This document shows, one piece after another, positions 22,137 to 34,404 of a stretch of DNA of 64,000 nucleotides. The first letter of the stretch is position 1, and each line of letters starts with the position of its first letter. Below the pieces are notes generated by a model. The model did no database searches. It was not told the origin of the DNA and worked only from the letters and a program-made list of their open reading frames with translations. The DNA comes from Oegoconia quadripuncta (lineage: Eukaryota; Arthropoda; Insecta; Lepidoptera; Autostichidae): positions 39,098,962 to 39,162,961 of the forward strand of contig OX438741.1 in NCBI GenBank assembly GCA_949316235.1, in the 5' to 3' direction. A program made the translations under genes and the position numbers.

Positions 22137-22400
22137 GTTTACTACGACCACTTACCGATCCATTGATGTAGAGGATAGTGTTCCTGTCAGCGATACCGAA
22201 GGTTGCGGGTTTGCATCCCGCAAGGGGGTTATTGTTTGTGTGATGAATACAAGAAGCAGTAACTTTACTTTATTCCCGAGTCATGGATGTTTATATAAAT
22301 ATTTATGTAGGAGTATGTTTATCCGTTATCTAGTATCCATAGCTTTGTTTAGCTTGGGACTAGATGATTGGTGTACCTAAGTGTCCGAAATATTTATAGA
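22137..22400 (+). repeat. Divergent tRNA-derived SINE related to SINE B
   Basis: Same plan as SINE B but about a third of positions differ: A box tgatgtagagga, B box gggtttgcatcccgc, then tgatgaatac, gagtcatggatgttt, tagtatccatagc and ggactagatga. Either a sister subfamily or a very old copy. Confidence 0.6.
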
Positions 22401-22625
22401 AACAAACTTTATTATTACTGTTTACTTAATTTGTAATACTTATCTGGAGGATAACGGTGTTGGTTGCACAAACAAATAGCTATGTGTTGACAGATTGTAG
22501 CTAAGTTCTGTTCCTATTGTTACAAACTACAACGTTGAGTAGTCGGGTAATTACTATCAATGAGCTACCTAACAGTCATTAGCTTTAGCGGCTCTCAATT
22601 TAATACGAAGGTTTCCCACCTGAGG

Positions 22626-22961
22626 TGAGATTTTTTTTTATGCACGACGACTTCGTACTTCACCTCAATCACACCTGATGTTAAGTGAAAATGAGGTCGA
22701 AGGTGGAGGCGTACTGACCCGGAAACCTCAACACATTTGGGGGACTGGCTATCTTATCTCTGGCAACCGGAACACAACAATGCTATTAACATTGCTGCTT
22801 GGCGGCAGATTTAGATAAGATGGTGGTAGCTAACCAGGCGGACATTTTATAATGCCCTACCACCAACCAAACCGAGTACTTAAACATGTACCCCGCTGGG
22901 GATCGAACTCGCGACCTCCGAATCGTAAACCCAATGTTGTTTACATTGAACCACGGAGATG
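22626..22961 (-). repeat. SINE A, full length
   Basis: Complete from the A-poor tail at 22,626 to the tRNA-like head ending about 22,961. B box in reverse: ggggatcgaactc. Head text aatcgtaaacccaatgttgt is the family standard. A good reference copy for the element's ends. Confidence 0.9.
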
Positions 22962-23644
22962 TTATCTAATACCCCGTCCCCGCCGGTGTAGTGGCCCGCC
23001 CCGATCGCCGTTCAATCACTTTTTGCAGTACGTAACACGGCGGTCGCTCCCCGCTGCGCTGCGCTGTCTCTCTCCTGTGAAATGGAATCCTTCTCTTCGG
23101 TTTTATTTCATCGCTCGCATATATCGCTGACGTTTGCGAACGATTCTGCGGTTTGCGTTGTATTTGAGTGCCTCGACGAAGAAATACGCGATCCGGAACG
23201 ACAACAATATGCCGGGGAACCGCAGATTGGAAATGCTATCACTTTATTTTTCCATTTGTTTACCAACTGCAGCTGTAGCTGATCTCAAACGATCATTTTA
23301 TTCAAATTGAATTAAATTTGTATATTGTTTGAAAGCTGTTATCCTTGATAAATTAAACAAAGTTAAATTAGTATAGACTCCAGAATAAAGGTGGCATTTC
23401 AGAGATTTTGTTTTGTTTATTCAAAAGAAACGACAAGAAACCCATAACAACACATCGTTTAGTACTGTGGTTTATGTCACAGTAGTTTTTATCTTAGCAA
23501 GATCTATTGACACATCTATCTATTAAGGTCAATCAACTCATATTAGGTATTAGGTACATAATATAAAACCCGAATGAACGAAACCCTAAATTATTACAAA
23601 AACACATTAAACTGGATATATCTACATTTTCATATTCTGATCTT
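22962..23644. other. Unassigned sequence with GC-rich start
   Basis: 22,975-23,070 is GC-rich (ccccgtccccgccggtgtag) and is followed by moderately complex sequence to 23,280. Open frames 22,852-23,130 and 23,082-23,282 carry no known motif. Confidence 0.35.
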
Positions 23645-23765
23645 TCCTGAAATAAATCTGTATTTCATCATCATCAGCCCGTAAACATCCCACTGCAGGG
23701 ATATAGGCAATGAGGGAGTATGGGCCTTAGTCCACCACGCTGGCCCAATGCGGGTTGGGGACTTT
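23645..23765 (-). repeat. SINE C body fragment
   Basis: tcatcatcatcagcccgtaa, gcagggatataggcaatgag, accacgctggcccaatgcgg and ttggggacttt match 61,210-61,310. This phrase is well known in lepidopteran genomes. The tRNA-like head is missing here. Confidence 0.75.
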
Positions 23766-23817
23766 ATTTACTGGATATGAAATAAAAAGTTATGAAGCGA
23801 CAAATTGTACTTAAATA

Positions 23818-24083
23818 AATAAATATCCTTAGACATACACACAGCACCATCTAGTTCCACAGTAAGCAACTACAGGCTTGTGTTGTGGATACCAGATGGT
23901 TGATATACTAAATAAATACCTTTTTATTGTAAATAAATACTTATTATAAATGAAAACATCGATAACTCGGGTACACATGTCCGTATTCATCACACAAACA
24001 TATGCCCCTATAGCGGGATTCGATCCCGCAACCTTTTGGTATAGTGGTCAGAGTTGCTAACCACTATACCAAACAGGACAGGA
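23818..24083 (-). repeat. SINE B, nearly complete
   Basis: Minus strand. B box in reverse gggattcgatcccgc near 24,013-24,027; A-box side accactataccaaacagg at about 24,059-24,077. The 3' end carries ataaatatccttag. Confidence 0.9.
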
Positions 24084-24344
24084 CGTTTACTTATTTTTAT
24101 TATGAATATTTTAGATAGCTTTTCTTCCTAAAAATGGATTCAAATTATTATTATTGATTAAAACACCAGGCTGTGTTTCAACGAAAAGTCAAGTTATAAT
24201 TATTGGAAATAATAATAAGGCTTATGATATGCATTTATGCGCGAATAGGTATGTCCAAGCTAATTACCGTTTCGGAAATAACCATCTGTGAGTAAAGAGG
24301 CGGGACAAGTAGTTCGCAGAATTACGTTCTATTTTCTTTTTTTT

Positions 24345-24560
24345 ACCCGACTGTCCAAGGAATGAGGGTAATGTATTTCGAGTGTTTGTATGTAGATTTC
24401 TATGTTACCTCCTGTAGCCTAAATGGCGTGACTAATTTCGAAGTGCATGGTGTCGTTAGATTCGTCTGGATCCCTTTAGTGTCATAGGATACATTTTATG
24501 GTGAAACATCCAACATGGCGCCCGAAAGACAAAATTTACTGTCGGGTTTTCTTGGTTTTT
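24345..24560 (+). repeat. Repeat D, long copy
   Basis: tacccgactgtccaaggaat opens it; atgttacctcctgtagccta, cgaagtgcatggtgtcgtta, ggatacattttatggtgaaa and ccaacatggcgcccgaaaga follow in order and it ends ctgtcgggtttt. The begin/end pair acccgac … gtcgggt is complementary, hinting at short terminal inverted repeats. Confidence 0.7.
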
Positions 24561-25242
24561 AAACTCATATTGTTATTATGACTAATACAATTAATACAAT
24601 TTCATTTTTTTTTTCAGAAGACTGTCAGACTTTGAGATCAGACTAAAAAGTTTCACAGTAGGTACACGCCTAGTAGGTAGGTATTGACATTCGATATGCT
24701 AGGTACTAGTGATCACGTATCCACAGACTGACCGCGACCATCGTTACAATCGTTTCAAATAGCGATTGCGGCTGTACCACGACCGTTTCGCTCGTTCTTT
24801 ATTTGTAAAAATAAATACCCCATCCATCTAGACGTCCCTCCTAGTTCGTTTGCAAGTCCTTGTGTTCAGTAATTGATGAACCCTCCCTCCCCCCAGCACA
24901 GACTAAACGAGCCTCTCAGATAGTTTACTTCCCAAATTAAACTTAAACAACGTGAGACCGCGTCGCGCACTAACCTGATAGAAGTCACACAGTGGCGCGG
25001 ATTTACTTCCTCCAAATATATCCGAAGTTACACTGATGACTTGATAGATCTGGCCGATATATGTTTATTTTGTACGATTTCTGGTGGACTTATGCTGTCC
25101 CCTATTGTGGAATGAAGGGGGAGACTGTGTGGGGAAGAAAGAAATAGGAAGCGTTGTTTTAGACACATTGGAGTCACCGGACGGAGTCAACAGAACGGAG
25201 TAGAGGAGTGAAAGAATGTGCACTGCGTTGACATACAGAGAG
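24561..25242. other. Unassigned sequence
   Basis: No repeats or coding signals recognised. Contains ordinary-composition DNA with a cgcgtcgcgcac patch near 24,960. Confidence 0.35.
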
Positions 25243-25682
25243 TCATTTCAGCTGGTTTCGATAAAAAGATAAGTGGTCATATTTACATAGGCCATAGATG
25301 AATCGAATAGCCAATTTTTGTAGTCGTTCAAGCTTGTTTGTCAGCTCAACAGTTAAATCTGGACAGCAACAGTCAGCGTAGTCTAATATTGGTAGAGGGG
25401 CTTGTGCTAATTTTAGTGGCAATTGGTAAGAAATTCCGTAGGCGGTTGAGGGATTTCGACGCCGCAAATATCCTTCTATTAACCTCGCTGACGTGAGAAC
25501 TCCAGGATAGTGTATTATCAATAATTATCCCCGATTTCTCACCTTATTGCTGAAAGGAATCATAACACCATCAAATACAACAGGGGGGAGGCAGTCGAAG
25601 TCAAAATAACTACTACCTATAATTATAGTTTGGGTTTTTATTGGGTTTACTTTAAGGCCAAAAGATTTACTCCAGTATAGAA
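25243..25682 (-). pseudogene. LINE RT thumb-region fragment, broken
   Basis: On the minus strand, 25,243-25,521 reads PILDYADCCCPDL, LTNKLERLQKLAIRFIYGL and KYDHLSFYRNQLK, the region after RT motifs in CR1/jockey-group LINEs. The preceding part (25,540-25,680) reads WSKSFGLKVNPIKTQTIIIG and PPVVFDGVMIPFSNKVRN, the segment just after motif C, and is separated from the first part by a stop and shift. No catalytic aspartates remain. Its left end abuts a SINE A at 25,684, which probably truncated it. Confidence 0.8.
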
Positions 25683-25683
25683 T

Positions 25684-26070
25684 TTCTTATTATGCACAAC
25701 GGGTTGGTACTTGACCTCATTCACACCTGATGTTAAGTGAAGATAAATTTTGGTCCAATAAAATTGGAAACTTGCCTCGACTCGAAAAGAAGAAGAAGTG
25801 AAGATGCGGTCGAAGGTGGAAGCGAACTGACCCGGAAACCCCAACACATTTGGGGGACTGGCTATCTCTGACAACCGGAACACAACAATGCTATTAACAT
25901 TGCTGCTTGGCGCCAGATTTAGATAAGATAGTGGTAGCTAGCCAGGCGGACATTTAAAATGCCCTATCACCAACCAAACCCAGTACTTAAACATGTACCC
26001 CGCTGGGGATCGAACCGCGACCCCCGAATTGTAAACCCAATGTTGTTTACATTGAGCCACGGAGGCGGTT
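25684..26070 (-). repeat. SINE A with a 51-bp nested insertion
   Basis: Full-length minus-strand SINE A (tail ttatgcacaacgggttgg, head attgagccacggaggcggtt). It is interrupted at 25,745-25,795. The 10-bp aagtgaagat stands on both sides of the insert (25,735-25,744 and 25,796-25,805), a clear target-site duplication. The insert ends aaaagaagaag. Confidence 0.9.
25745..25795 (+). mobile_element. 51-bp retroposed insert with 10-bp TSD
   Basis: aaattttggtccaataaaat … cgaaaagaagaag. The aag tail repeat and 10-bp duplication fit target-primed insertion of an extremely truncated LINE or other RNA. The source is not identified in the window. Confidence 0.7.
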
Positions 26071-26929
26071 AAAATCCGCGAGTGATCATTATTTGTGACT
26101 TCAATTGCATTTAACAGGTTTATTTATCTGGATCATTATAATCATATCTCGGGAGTAACCTAAATTTTCAGTTTATATTTATTTGCTCCTGTATATCAAA
26201 AACTATTTCGTTAATTATTAAAACGTGAATACTCTTCTAACATATGTTTATATTGTAACATAATGCAAAAATGCCGAAGCATTAGGGCTTGGACCGATTC
26301 CACATCTATCGCGTAGCTGAGCTAGAGGCTGGTAGCGAGCAGTGTGCCAGGTATAACTCAGCCGAAGCGCTCGTACGTCACAGCTGCACTTTACTGCGAG
26401 CGCCGGAGAGCTGCTAAGCATTTAATTAAAAACTTTAAACAGCCAATCGCGCTGTGTGGACGCCAACAGAACAACACTCGCGGACACACTCGTTGGACGC
26501 AGCTGTCGCGCCGCCGGACCAACACCGTGCCAAATGTGGACATTCGATTCCGAGCAGAAGCAATACCTATTGCAATTATCATTCTAATTAATAATAAAAC
26601 CATGGCTACATTTGCTGTTAAATTAAACAATTCTACAGCAGCAAAAATCAGGAGATTTTTTATTGGTAGTTCTATTGCAACATATCATAAATGCGAAAGT
26701 TTAGATGTTTGTTTTTTGTTTGTCTACTTGTGTGCTAAATTTGGTACACAGGTAAAAAATATCCTGCAAGAAGACATATGATGCCTTTTATCATTCCCTT
26801 AAAAGATTTCCTAGGGATAATTTACGAAGATTACTTCGCGATAAATTCCACGCGGAAGCTGCGGTCGGAAGTTTTTGTATTGTATACACAGATCATATAC
26901 GTAAGTATACATAATATAATAATACGAGA
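26071..26929. other. Unassigned sequence with moderate-GC block
   Basis: 26,290-26,560 is richer in G+C (ctcgtacgtcacagctgcac; gctgtcgcgccgccggacca) and is crossed by a 145-codon plus frame beginning 26,344 with a non-ATG codon. No domain is recognisable; I do not call it a gene. Could hold a promoter or first exon. Confidence 0.35.
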
Positions 26930-27060
26930 TGTTTAAAATTTAAAGTTGAGGGAATACATATCTAATTTATTAATCATTACAATGTTTATTGCTATGCTTA
27001 GTTAAGGAAGAGCAAGATTTCCTAAAGAAAGAAATAAACATTTTCTTAATTTTTTTTTTC
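26930..27060 (+). repeat. LINE 3' UTR, same family as the 30.8-kb element
   Basis: gtttaaaatttaaag, taatttattaatcattacaa, ttagttaaggaagagcaaga and gaaagaaataaacatttt match 32,188-32,345, without the CA repeat present there. It shows the ancestral state of that microsatellite position. Confidence 0.7.
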
Positions 27061-27089
27061 ATTTTCATTTTTACATTCATTTAAACCAC

Positions 27090-27373
27090 TTCCATTTTTT
27101 AATCGACTTCAAAAAACGGAGGAGGTTCTGAATTCGGCCGATTGTATGTTTTTAGATGCTGTACTGAATGAGCAAAACGGAGCCCTATTGGTGTCACTTT
27201 GCTGTCTGTCCGTCCGTATGTCACGGGTCTCTAGTTCATAAACGGAATGACTTACAGAATTTGGATATTCTGAGTAGAATGTTGATCCGAAACCGCCCTG
27301 GCCCACACACGAAAAAGGAGCCGATTTGTTTTGTCCTGTGACTAGGATGCTGTTGAGTAAGCTCACGCATTTA
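27090..27373. repeat. Interspersed repeat of unknown class
   Basis: aatcgacttcaaaaaacgga ggaggtt is a phrase common in lepidopteran repeats (compare reversed cctcctttgtgaagtgaag tcggtt at 39,173). Open frame 27,109-27,366 is not gene-like. Confidence 0.4.
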
Positions 27374-27650
27374 CGACGTGTTTGGTGTAGTGGTTAGAAA
27401 CTCTGACTGCTATACCAAAAGGTCGCGGGTTCGAATCCCGCTAGGGGCATATGTTTGTATGATGAATACAGACATGTGTTTCCGAGTTATGGATGTTTTT
27501 CATTCATAATAAGTATTTATTTACAAAAAAGAAAATGTATTTATATAGTTTATCAACCATGTGGTATCCATAATACAAGTCTAGTTGCTTAGTGTGGAAC
27601 TAGATGGCGCTGTGTGTATGTGCAAAGATATTTATTATTATTATTTGAAC
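27374..27650 (+). repeat. SINE B, best-preserved copy
   Basis: A box tggtgtagtggttag and B box gggttcgaatcccgc are both intact; the T-arm stem gcggg/cccgc pairs. Body and att-rich tail are complete (agatatttattattatta). It is the most plausible transcription-competent copy here. Predictors could miscall the head as a tRNA. Confidence 0.92.
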
Positions 27651-28120
27651 GGTTTTAACTTCGTGATATCCCTCCGTCCATTCAGAGGCACATGTTGTAA
27701 ATGAATTCTTTTTTGGGTTTTGTAGTCAACAAGGAACCCTTATACTCGTAGTTTCGCCATGTCCGTCTGTCTGTCTTAGCTCAGAGACTCTTAGTACTAG
27801 AAAGCTGTAATTTGGCATTAATCGTGCTGACAAAAATAGTAAATAACATTTTTAGGATATCTATCCTACAAGTAAGGGGGGGATTGAACTCTTTTATTTT
27901 TGAGCCCCATCGTGTGGGATGTGGTTGGAAAATCTCAGAGGTTTTCTTCAGATAACTGTTACAACAGTTTTCTGATTAGGGTTCCGTTTAAGAAATATTA
28001 AGCTTTAAAGTGCAAATTTTTGTCAGAGTCTCGTCCCCGTCTCCCCTAAAAGCTACGAAAACCTTAGAAAATGTACCTTCTGTTGAAAGTTATTTGTCAA
28101 ACAACAAAAAGCTTCCTTTT
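27651..28120. other. Unassigned sequence
   Basis: Possibly an old repeat (agtagtttcgccatgtccgtctgtctgtct occurs in many insect repeats as parts), but nothing firm. No gene. Confidence 0.35.
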
Positions 28121-28380
28121 AAGACGACCTGTTTGCTAGGTTAGAAACTCTGCTACTATACCGAAAGGTCGCTGGTTCGAATCCCGCTAGGGGCATAGGT
28201 TTGTATGATGAATACAGACATGTGTTCCCGAGTTATGGATGTTTTTCATTTATACATGTATTTATTTACAAAAAAATGTACTTGTGTAGTTTTTCAACCA
28301 TCTGGTAGCCATAACACAAGCCTAGATGTTTTCTGTGGACTTAGATGGCGCTGTGTGTATATATTTATATACACATAACG
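28121..28380 (+). repeat. SINE B, A box deleted in part
   Basis: gacgacctgtttgctaggtt: part of the A box is lost. The B box (tggttcgaatccc) is intact. The tail end merges with tatatttatatacac. Confidence 0.85.
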
Positions 28381-28977
28381 CAAAATATTTAATTATTTAT
28401 TATTATTTATTTTAAGGCCGAATATTGTGAGCAAGTACGGAACACTGTGCGTGGCCTAACACACACTTGGCCGATTTTTCCATTCTCATTTTAGCTCGTT
28501 TCATCATTCGTCACTCGGTTCACTAGCGCTGTAACAGTTGACAACTATGAGAAAACTCGTCCGAGGACAGAGCAGTTCGAGAAAACAAATGGACAACAAA
28601 CAACCAATAAGCGAACAGCGATCCAGAACTGAACAATGAGTTTTACGAGTGGCTCCATTTGTGGCATTAGTGTAGCGGAGCGGAGTTGTGCAACAAAACG
28701 TATGTGGAGACGACATCTAGATGTTACGCGAGTTGCAGACGGGACGCAAGTTAGCTCGTTAGGGGACAGGCGGCCTGCCGACCGGAATATACAGGACATT
28801 GTATGGTTTATTGGACAATTTCTTTATTTGTATAAGTGTTCTTATTGAATTCGTTTTTGTAAATAGGTAAATAAATTATACACATTCACAAATAAAGAAA
28901 ATGCCCCAGATTTCCTGAACCGCAAAGGGGGTTTAAGAGACGAAGTGCCTTTCCTGTGTTTTGTTCTTTAATAAAAT
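28381..28977. other. Unassigned sequence
   Basis: 28,500-28,800 is moderate in G+C with antiparallel open frames lacking known motifs. ctcgtttcatcattcgtcac ctcgg-like phrases do not match other repeats here. Candidate regulatory DNA only. Confidence 0.35.
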
Positions 28978-29303
28978 TTTTATCCACAACTGGGTAGCAC
29001 TTGACCTCAAACACACCTGATGTTAAGTGAAGATGAGACCGAAGGTGGTAGCGTACTGACCCGGAAACCCCATCTTATTTGGGGGACTGGCTATCTTATC
29101 TCTGACTATCGGAACACAACAATGCTATTAACATTGCTGCTTGGCGGCAGATTTAGATAATATGGTGGTAGCTAGCCAGGCGGACATTTAATATGCCCTA
29201 CCACCAACCAAACCCAGTACTAAATATGTACCCCGCTGGGGATTGAACCCGCGACCTCCGAAACGTAAACCCAATGTTGTTTACATTAAGCCACGGAGGC
29301 GGA
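28978..29303 (-). repeat. SINE A, full length
   Basis: Tail tttttatccacaactggg, head ttaagccacggaggcgg. B box in reverse ggggattgaaccc has one change. Family body is otherwise intact. Confidence 0.9.
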
Positions 29304-29917
29304 GGTAAAATTTTTGTTTTTAATTCACTCCTCTCGGTGAAGGTAAAGGGATCTAAGCCCATACAGCCAAGTCTTAAAGTCAGTCTCAGTCAAAACAAAT
29401 CATTCGTCGTATACTTGGCGTATATAGAGTCTAGTCACGGTCAAGTCATTCTTCAGTAAAGTGGCAGAATGCTTTACGAAAGATTGGCGGCTTCTTGTGG
29501 GAAACCGAAGATTCGTTACGCACTTTAATTTACACTTCCCTTCACTTGTATACTATCAGCACCTTTTGCTGCACAATATACTGCCAGTATTAAATTTCAA
29601 AATTCAGAATGCACAAATTATAAGAAATAAAAACAAAAATGCAACATCACTCGCTGAGTTCCCGCCAAAAAGCCAGCCTTTTTTGCTGCAGGTGGACGAG
29701 ACGGGGCGACGTGTGCTACCTGTGGCCCGGGCACACCGCGCGGTGGAGGACGCTCTCGTACGTCAGGCTTGTGGCTGGGCACGTCCTTGCGGGGTGTGCG
29801 CGGGGCGGGGGAGGGCGTGTGATATACAGCCGCTACCTTGACAGCATTCACTGGGTCGCGGGACATATGGTTATAATTGTGTATAAACACATCATACAGT
29901 CTGTAGCCAGGCAAATT
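29304..29917. other. Unassigned sequence with a GC-rich block
   Basis: 29,690-29,830 is strongly GC-rich and is preceded by a pyrimidine run and cag (ccttttttgctgcag, ending 29,691), which looks like a splice acceptor. A 66-bp in-frame stretch (29,692-29,757) precedes a gtacgt donor-like site. No protein family recognised. See findings. Confidence 0.4.
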
Positions 29918-30190
29918 GACGACCTGTTTGGTGTAGTGGTTAAAAATTCTGACTGCTATACCAAAAGGTCGCGGGTTCGAATCCCGCTAGGGGCATAAAT
30001 CTGTATGATGAATACAGGCATGTGTTCCCGAATTATGGATGTTTTTCATTAATTTATGTATTTATTTACAGAAAAAAAAATGTATTTGTGTAGTTTATCA
30101 ATCATCTGGTATCCATAATAAAAGCCTAGTTGCTTAGTGTGGAACTAGATGGCACTGTGTGTATGTGCAAAGATATTTATTATTATATAT
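29918..30190 (+). repeat. SINE B, full length
   Basis: A box tggtgtagtggttaa and B box gggttcgaatcccgc are intact; tail gatatttattattatat. Close to the 27,374 copy apart from scattered substitutions. Confidence 0.92.
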
Positions 30191-30654
30191 TTATTAACCT
30201 TAATGTCTCATTGATAAAGACATTGGAAATTGAATTTGATCTCTAACATGACTAGTTTAACTTCCTTTAAATTGTACCTATCTAGTCGACAACATAATGA
30301 AATGTGAATTACACTTTGTATTATAATATTCAACGTTTTATAGAATTTGGCTTATTAAATAGGCTCCCCAATACACATTATAAAAACAGTATGTAAAATA
30401 AACTTCCCTACAAAATAGTATTGAATATTGTGTTTTACTTAATTAAAGATAAAAAATAATATGTACTTTAAAAAACCTAAAAAGACACTGAAGTGTTCCA
30501 GCATCCACCTCTGGCTCCATACCCTCGACACAAAGTGCAATATATAGAACTCATCAAAACGAATCATATGAGCCTAAACTCGAGGTCTTTACTAGTAACC
30601 ACTGAAGAGCTCCACCATCCACCTCCTGGCTCCATGATCAGATATCAAAATCAA
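30191..30654. other. Unassigned AT-rich sequence
   Basis: The last part (about 30,580-30,650) shares an unclassified repeat with 21,060-21,110 in reverse. Otherwise nothing. Confidence 0.35.
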
Positions 30655-30740
30655 AATCAAAAAATGCTTTATTTTGTAGGTACACAGGGTACACTTAAAA
30701 TAGTCAGATTTTACATTTTAAAGACTCGTAAAATACCTAG
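30655..30740 (-). repeat. LINE 3' tail fragment
   Basis: aaaatgctttattttgtagg, acacagggtacacttaaaat and agtcagattttacatttt are the reverse of the 19,105-19,190 LINE end. Only about 85 bp was inserted. Confidence 0.7.
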
Positions 30741-30767
30741 ATAAATTTAAAATACTATCACCATACA

Positions 30768-32345
<1,578 letters not shown>

Positions 32346-32357
32346 TTCATTTTTTTC

Positions 32358-32545
32358 AAAGGTACTGCTTGTTCAAAAGGCAATTTTCCGCTGAGAAGAA
32401 CAAAACTCGAGAGTTCGCTCTTTTAAAAAAAGGTTTTTATATTACAAAATTATTATTTTATATTATAATATTTCATTATTAATTGTGAAATAGCCTGGTT
32501 ATGCGAACGGGCTGGTTACGTCCATGATTGTTTATCATCTAAGCT
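32358..32545 (-). repeat. LINE 3' end fragment, reversed
   Basis: Reverse match of 18,900-19,125: ctgcttgttcaaaaggcaat, cgagagttcgctctttt, AT palindrome, tgaaatagcctggttatgcg, ccatgattgtttatcatcta. The coding remnant is not retained beyond that point. Confidence 0.7.
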
Positions 32546-32904
32546 ACTAGATACCAAATTGTCATCCGAACTACATATACATTATACCAAGTTTCATTTT
32601 GATATGACAATTAAATATAGGTTAAAAATTTCCAGGATTTGTTAGTCAGTTAAAAGGGAAGCTAATAAAAGCGTGTTTACATGCAGATTTTTCGTGGCTA
32701 GTTTCTGCCGTTTCCCGCTCCCGCCATACGTACATTCAAAGTAATATTACCAAGAGAGCAGAAGTTACTAAGTGGTTGTAGCGAGGCGCCCCGCCAACTA
32801 TCTCTCTCTCAAGTACAAATCCATCATATTCAACTTCATAATCAAATTTATTGCTCGAAATAACTTATTTTATAAATACTATTTTTGTCAGTTGAGAACC
32901 CCTA
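32546..32904. other. Unassigned sequence
   Basis: Short GC-rich patch 32,690-32,800. No gene recognised. Confidence 0.35.
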
Positions 32905-33110
32905 ATAAGTAATTTAGGTAGACTTCCACGTTTCAACTTCGATGCGCTCATCCCCTGAGCGTTTCCACTTATCTCGACAGGTGAACCGTAGATGTTGTTT
33001 AAAGCATTAAATTTTAATGTTTGGAACAATGTTTGGAACGCCCAAACGCTTATGTTTGGGACATCTCTCACTACCCTTGGGATATAGTTACGATATGTAT
33101 GTTTAACACT
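32905..33110 (+). repeat. LINE 3' UTR, family of 40,085
   Basis: cacgtttcaacttcgatgcg, aggtgaaccgtagatgttgt and cacccaaac-like segments parallel 40,195-40,340. A local 12-bp tandem duplication, aatgtttggaac twice, lies at about 33,017-33,040. Confidence 0.55.
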
Positions 33111-33221
33111 CGCCTTTTTAATACTTCACCTTCTAGGATCCTCACACATCAGATCATCTAATAAACAATAATAATATACTTATTTTTTTTTACATAGGTA
33201 CCTACCTATTTTTTTTTCAAT

Positions 33222-33489
33222 AATAAATAATAATAATAAATATCTTTGCACATACAAACAGCGCCATCTAGTTCCACACTAAGCAACTAGGCTTGTATTA
33301 TAGATACCAGATGGTTGATAAACTACACAAATACATTTTTTTTGTAAATAAATACATAAATAAATGAAAAACATCCATAACTCGGGAACACAAGTCTGTA
33401 ATCATCATACAAACTTATGCTCGAACGAGATTCGAACCCGCGACCTTTTGGTATAGCAGCCAGAATTTTTAACCACTACACCAAACAGT
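33222..33489 (-). repeat. SINE B
   Basis: Minus-strand, tail of aat repeats at 33,222; B box in reverse gagattcgaaccc; A-box side accactacaccaaacag at about 33,471-33,488. The first bases of the head (cgtc) are missing. Confidence 0.88.
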
Positions 33490-33919
33490 ATCAATGTGTT
33501 AAAGTATACAAAGTGCAGACATATTCAAATATATAACTTGTTTAGTATTTGTAATTACTCCAAATTGAATCCTAGTACATTGAACTGACGTTCGTTTTTG
33601 ATTATATCATCATACTTGTAAACAGCGGCTGCTTCATTGCTCTTGATATCGTGATTTTGATTATAATAATGACGGTTTGAATATTAACTGATACCTTTGA
33701 CAATTGGGACAAGTTATAACGCATTGAACTGCTCTATGTGATTAAATCGCTGTGGCTGTATTGTGTGAGTCACAGATAATCTCTTGAATATGTCAAACTA
33801 TTTTCCCAAATTTGATGCCCCCGCCATTGCATTGAGTGCTGACAACATTTATTTTAGAAATTAGCTTCCGCCTGCGACTTCGCTCATGTGGACTTAGTAA
33901 TAAAAAATATTTTGTCATA
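33490..33919. other. Unassigned sequence
   Basis: cttccgcctgcgacttcgct at about 33,866 is the outer edge phrase of repeat C. The rest is unassigned. Confidence 0.35.
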
Positions 33920-34110
33920 GATCTTATCTAAATCTGCCGCCAAGCAGTAATGTTAATAGCATTGTTGTGTTCCGGTTGTCATAGATAAGATAGCCAGTCG
34001 CCCAAATGTGTTGGGGTTTCCGGGTCAGTACGCTTCCACCATCGACCTCATCTTCACTTAACATCAGGTGTGATTGAGGTCAAGAACCAACCCGTTGTGC
34101 ATATAAATTT
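33920..34110 (+). repeat. SINE A, 5'-truncated
   Basis: Starts in the body (cttatctaaatctgccgcca) and ends gttgtgcatataaa. 32 bp further on a SINE B begins. Confidence 0.88.
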
Positions 34111-34142
34111 AAAAAAATTGAACTATCGCCAAATATTTCATT

Positions 34143-34404
34143 AAATAAATATCTTTGCACATACACACAGCGCCATCTAGGTCCACAGTAAGCATCTAGG
34201 CTTGTGTTATGGATACTAGATGGTTGATAAACTACACAAATACATTTCCTTTGTAAATAAATACATGTATAAATGAAAAACATCCATAACTCGGGAACAC
34301 ATGTCTGTATTCATCATACAAACATATATCCCTAGCGAGCTTCGAACCCGCGACCTTTCGGTATAGTAGCAGAGTGTCTAACCACTACATCAAACAAATC
34401 GTCG
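34143..34404 (-). repeat. SINE B
   Basis: Tail aaataaatatctttgcac; B box in reverse gagcttcgaaccc (one base off); head accactacatcaaacaaatcgtcg. An ATG frame over it is a shadow. Confidence 0.88.

Noticed and set aside
26344..26781. 145-codon open frame as a host gene
   Set aside because: It begins at a non-ATG codon, an antiparallel frame overlaps it, and no domain or splice context supports it.
27374..27447. Functional tRNA gene at SINE heads with intact A and B boxes
   Set aside because: The same head occurs more than a dozen times followed by the same SINE body, the acceptor stem does not pair properly, and no terminator directly follows the head.
29461..29998. Overlapping open frames in the GC-rich block at 29.5-30.0 kb as full genes
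   Set aside because: Three frames are open at once because GC-rich DNA has few stops; one runs into a SINE B. Only a short exon candidate is worth testing.
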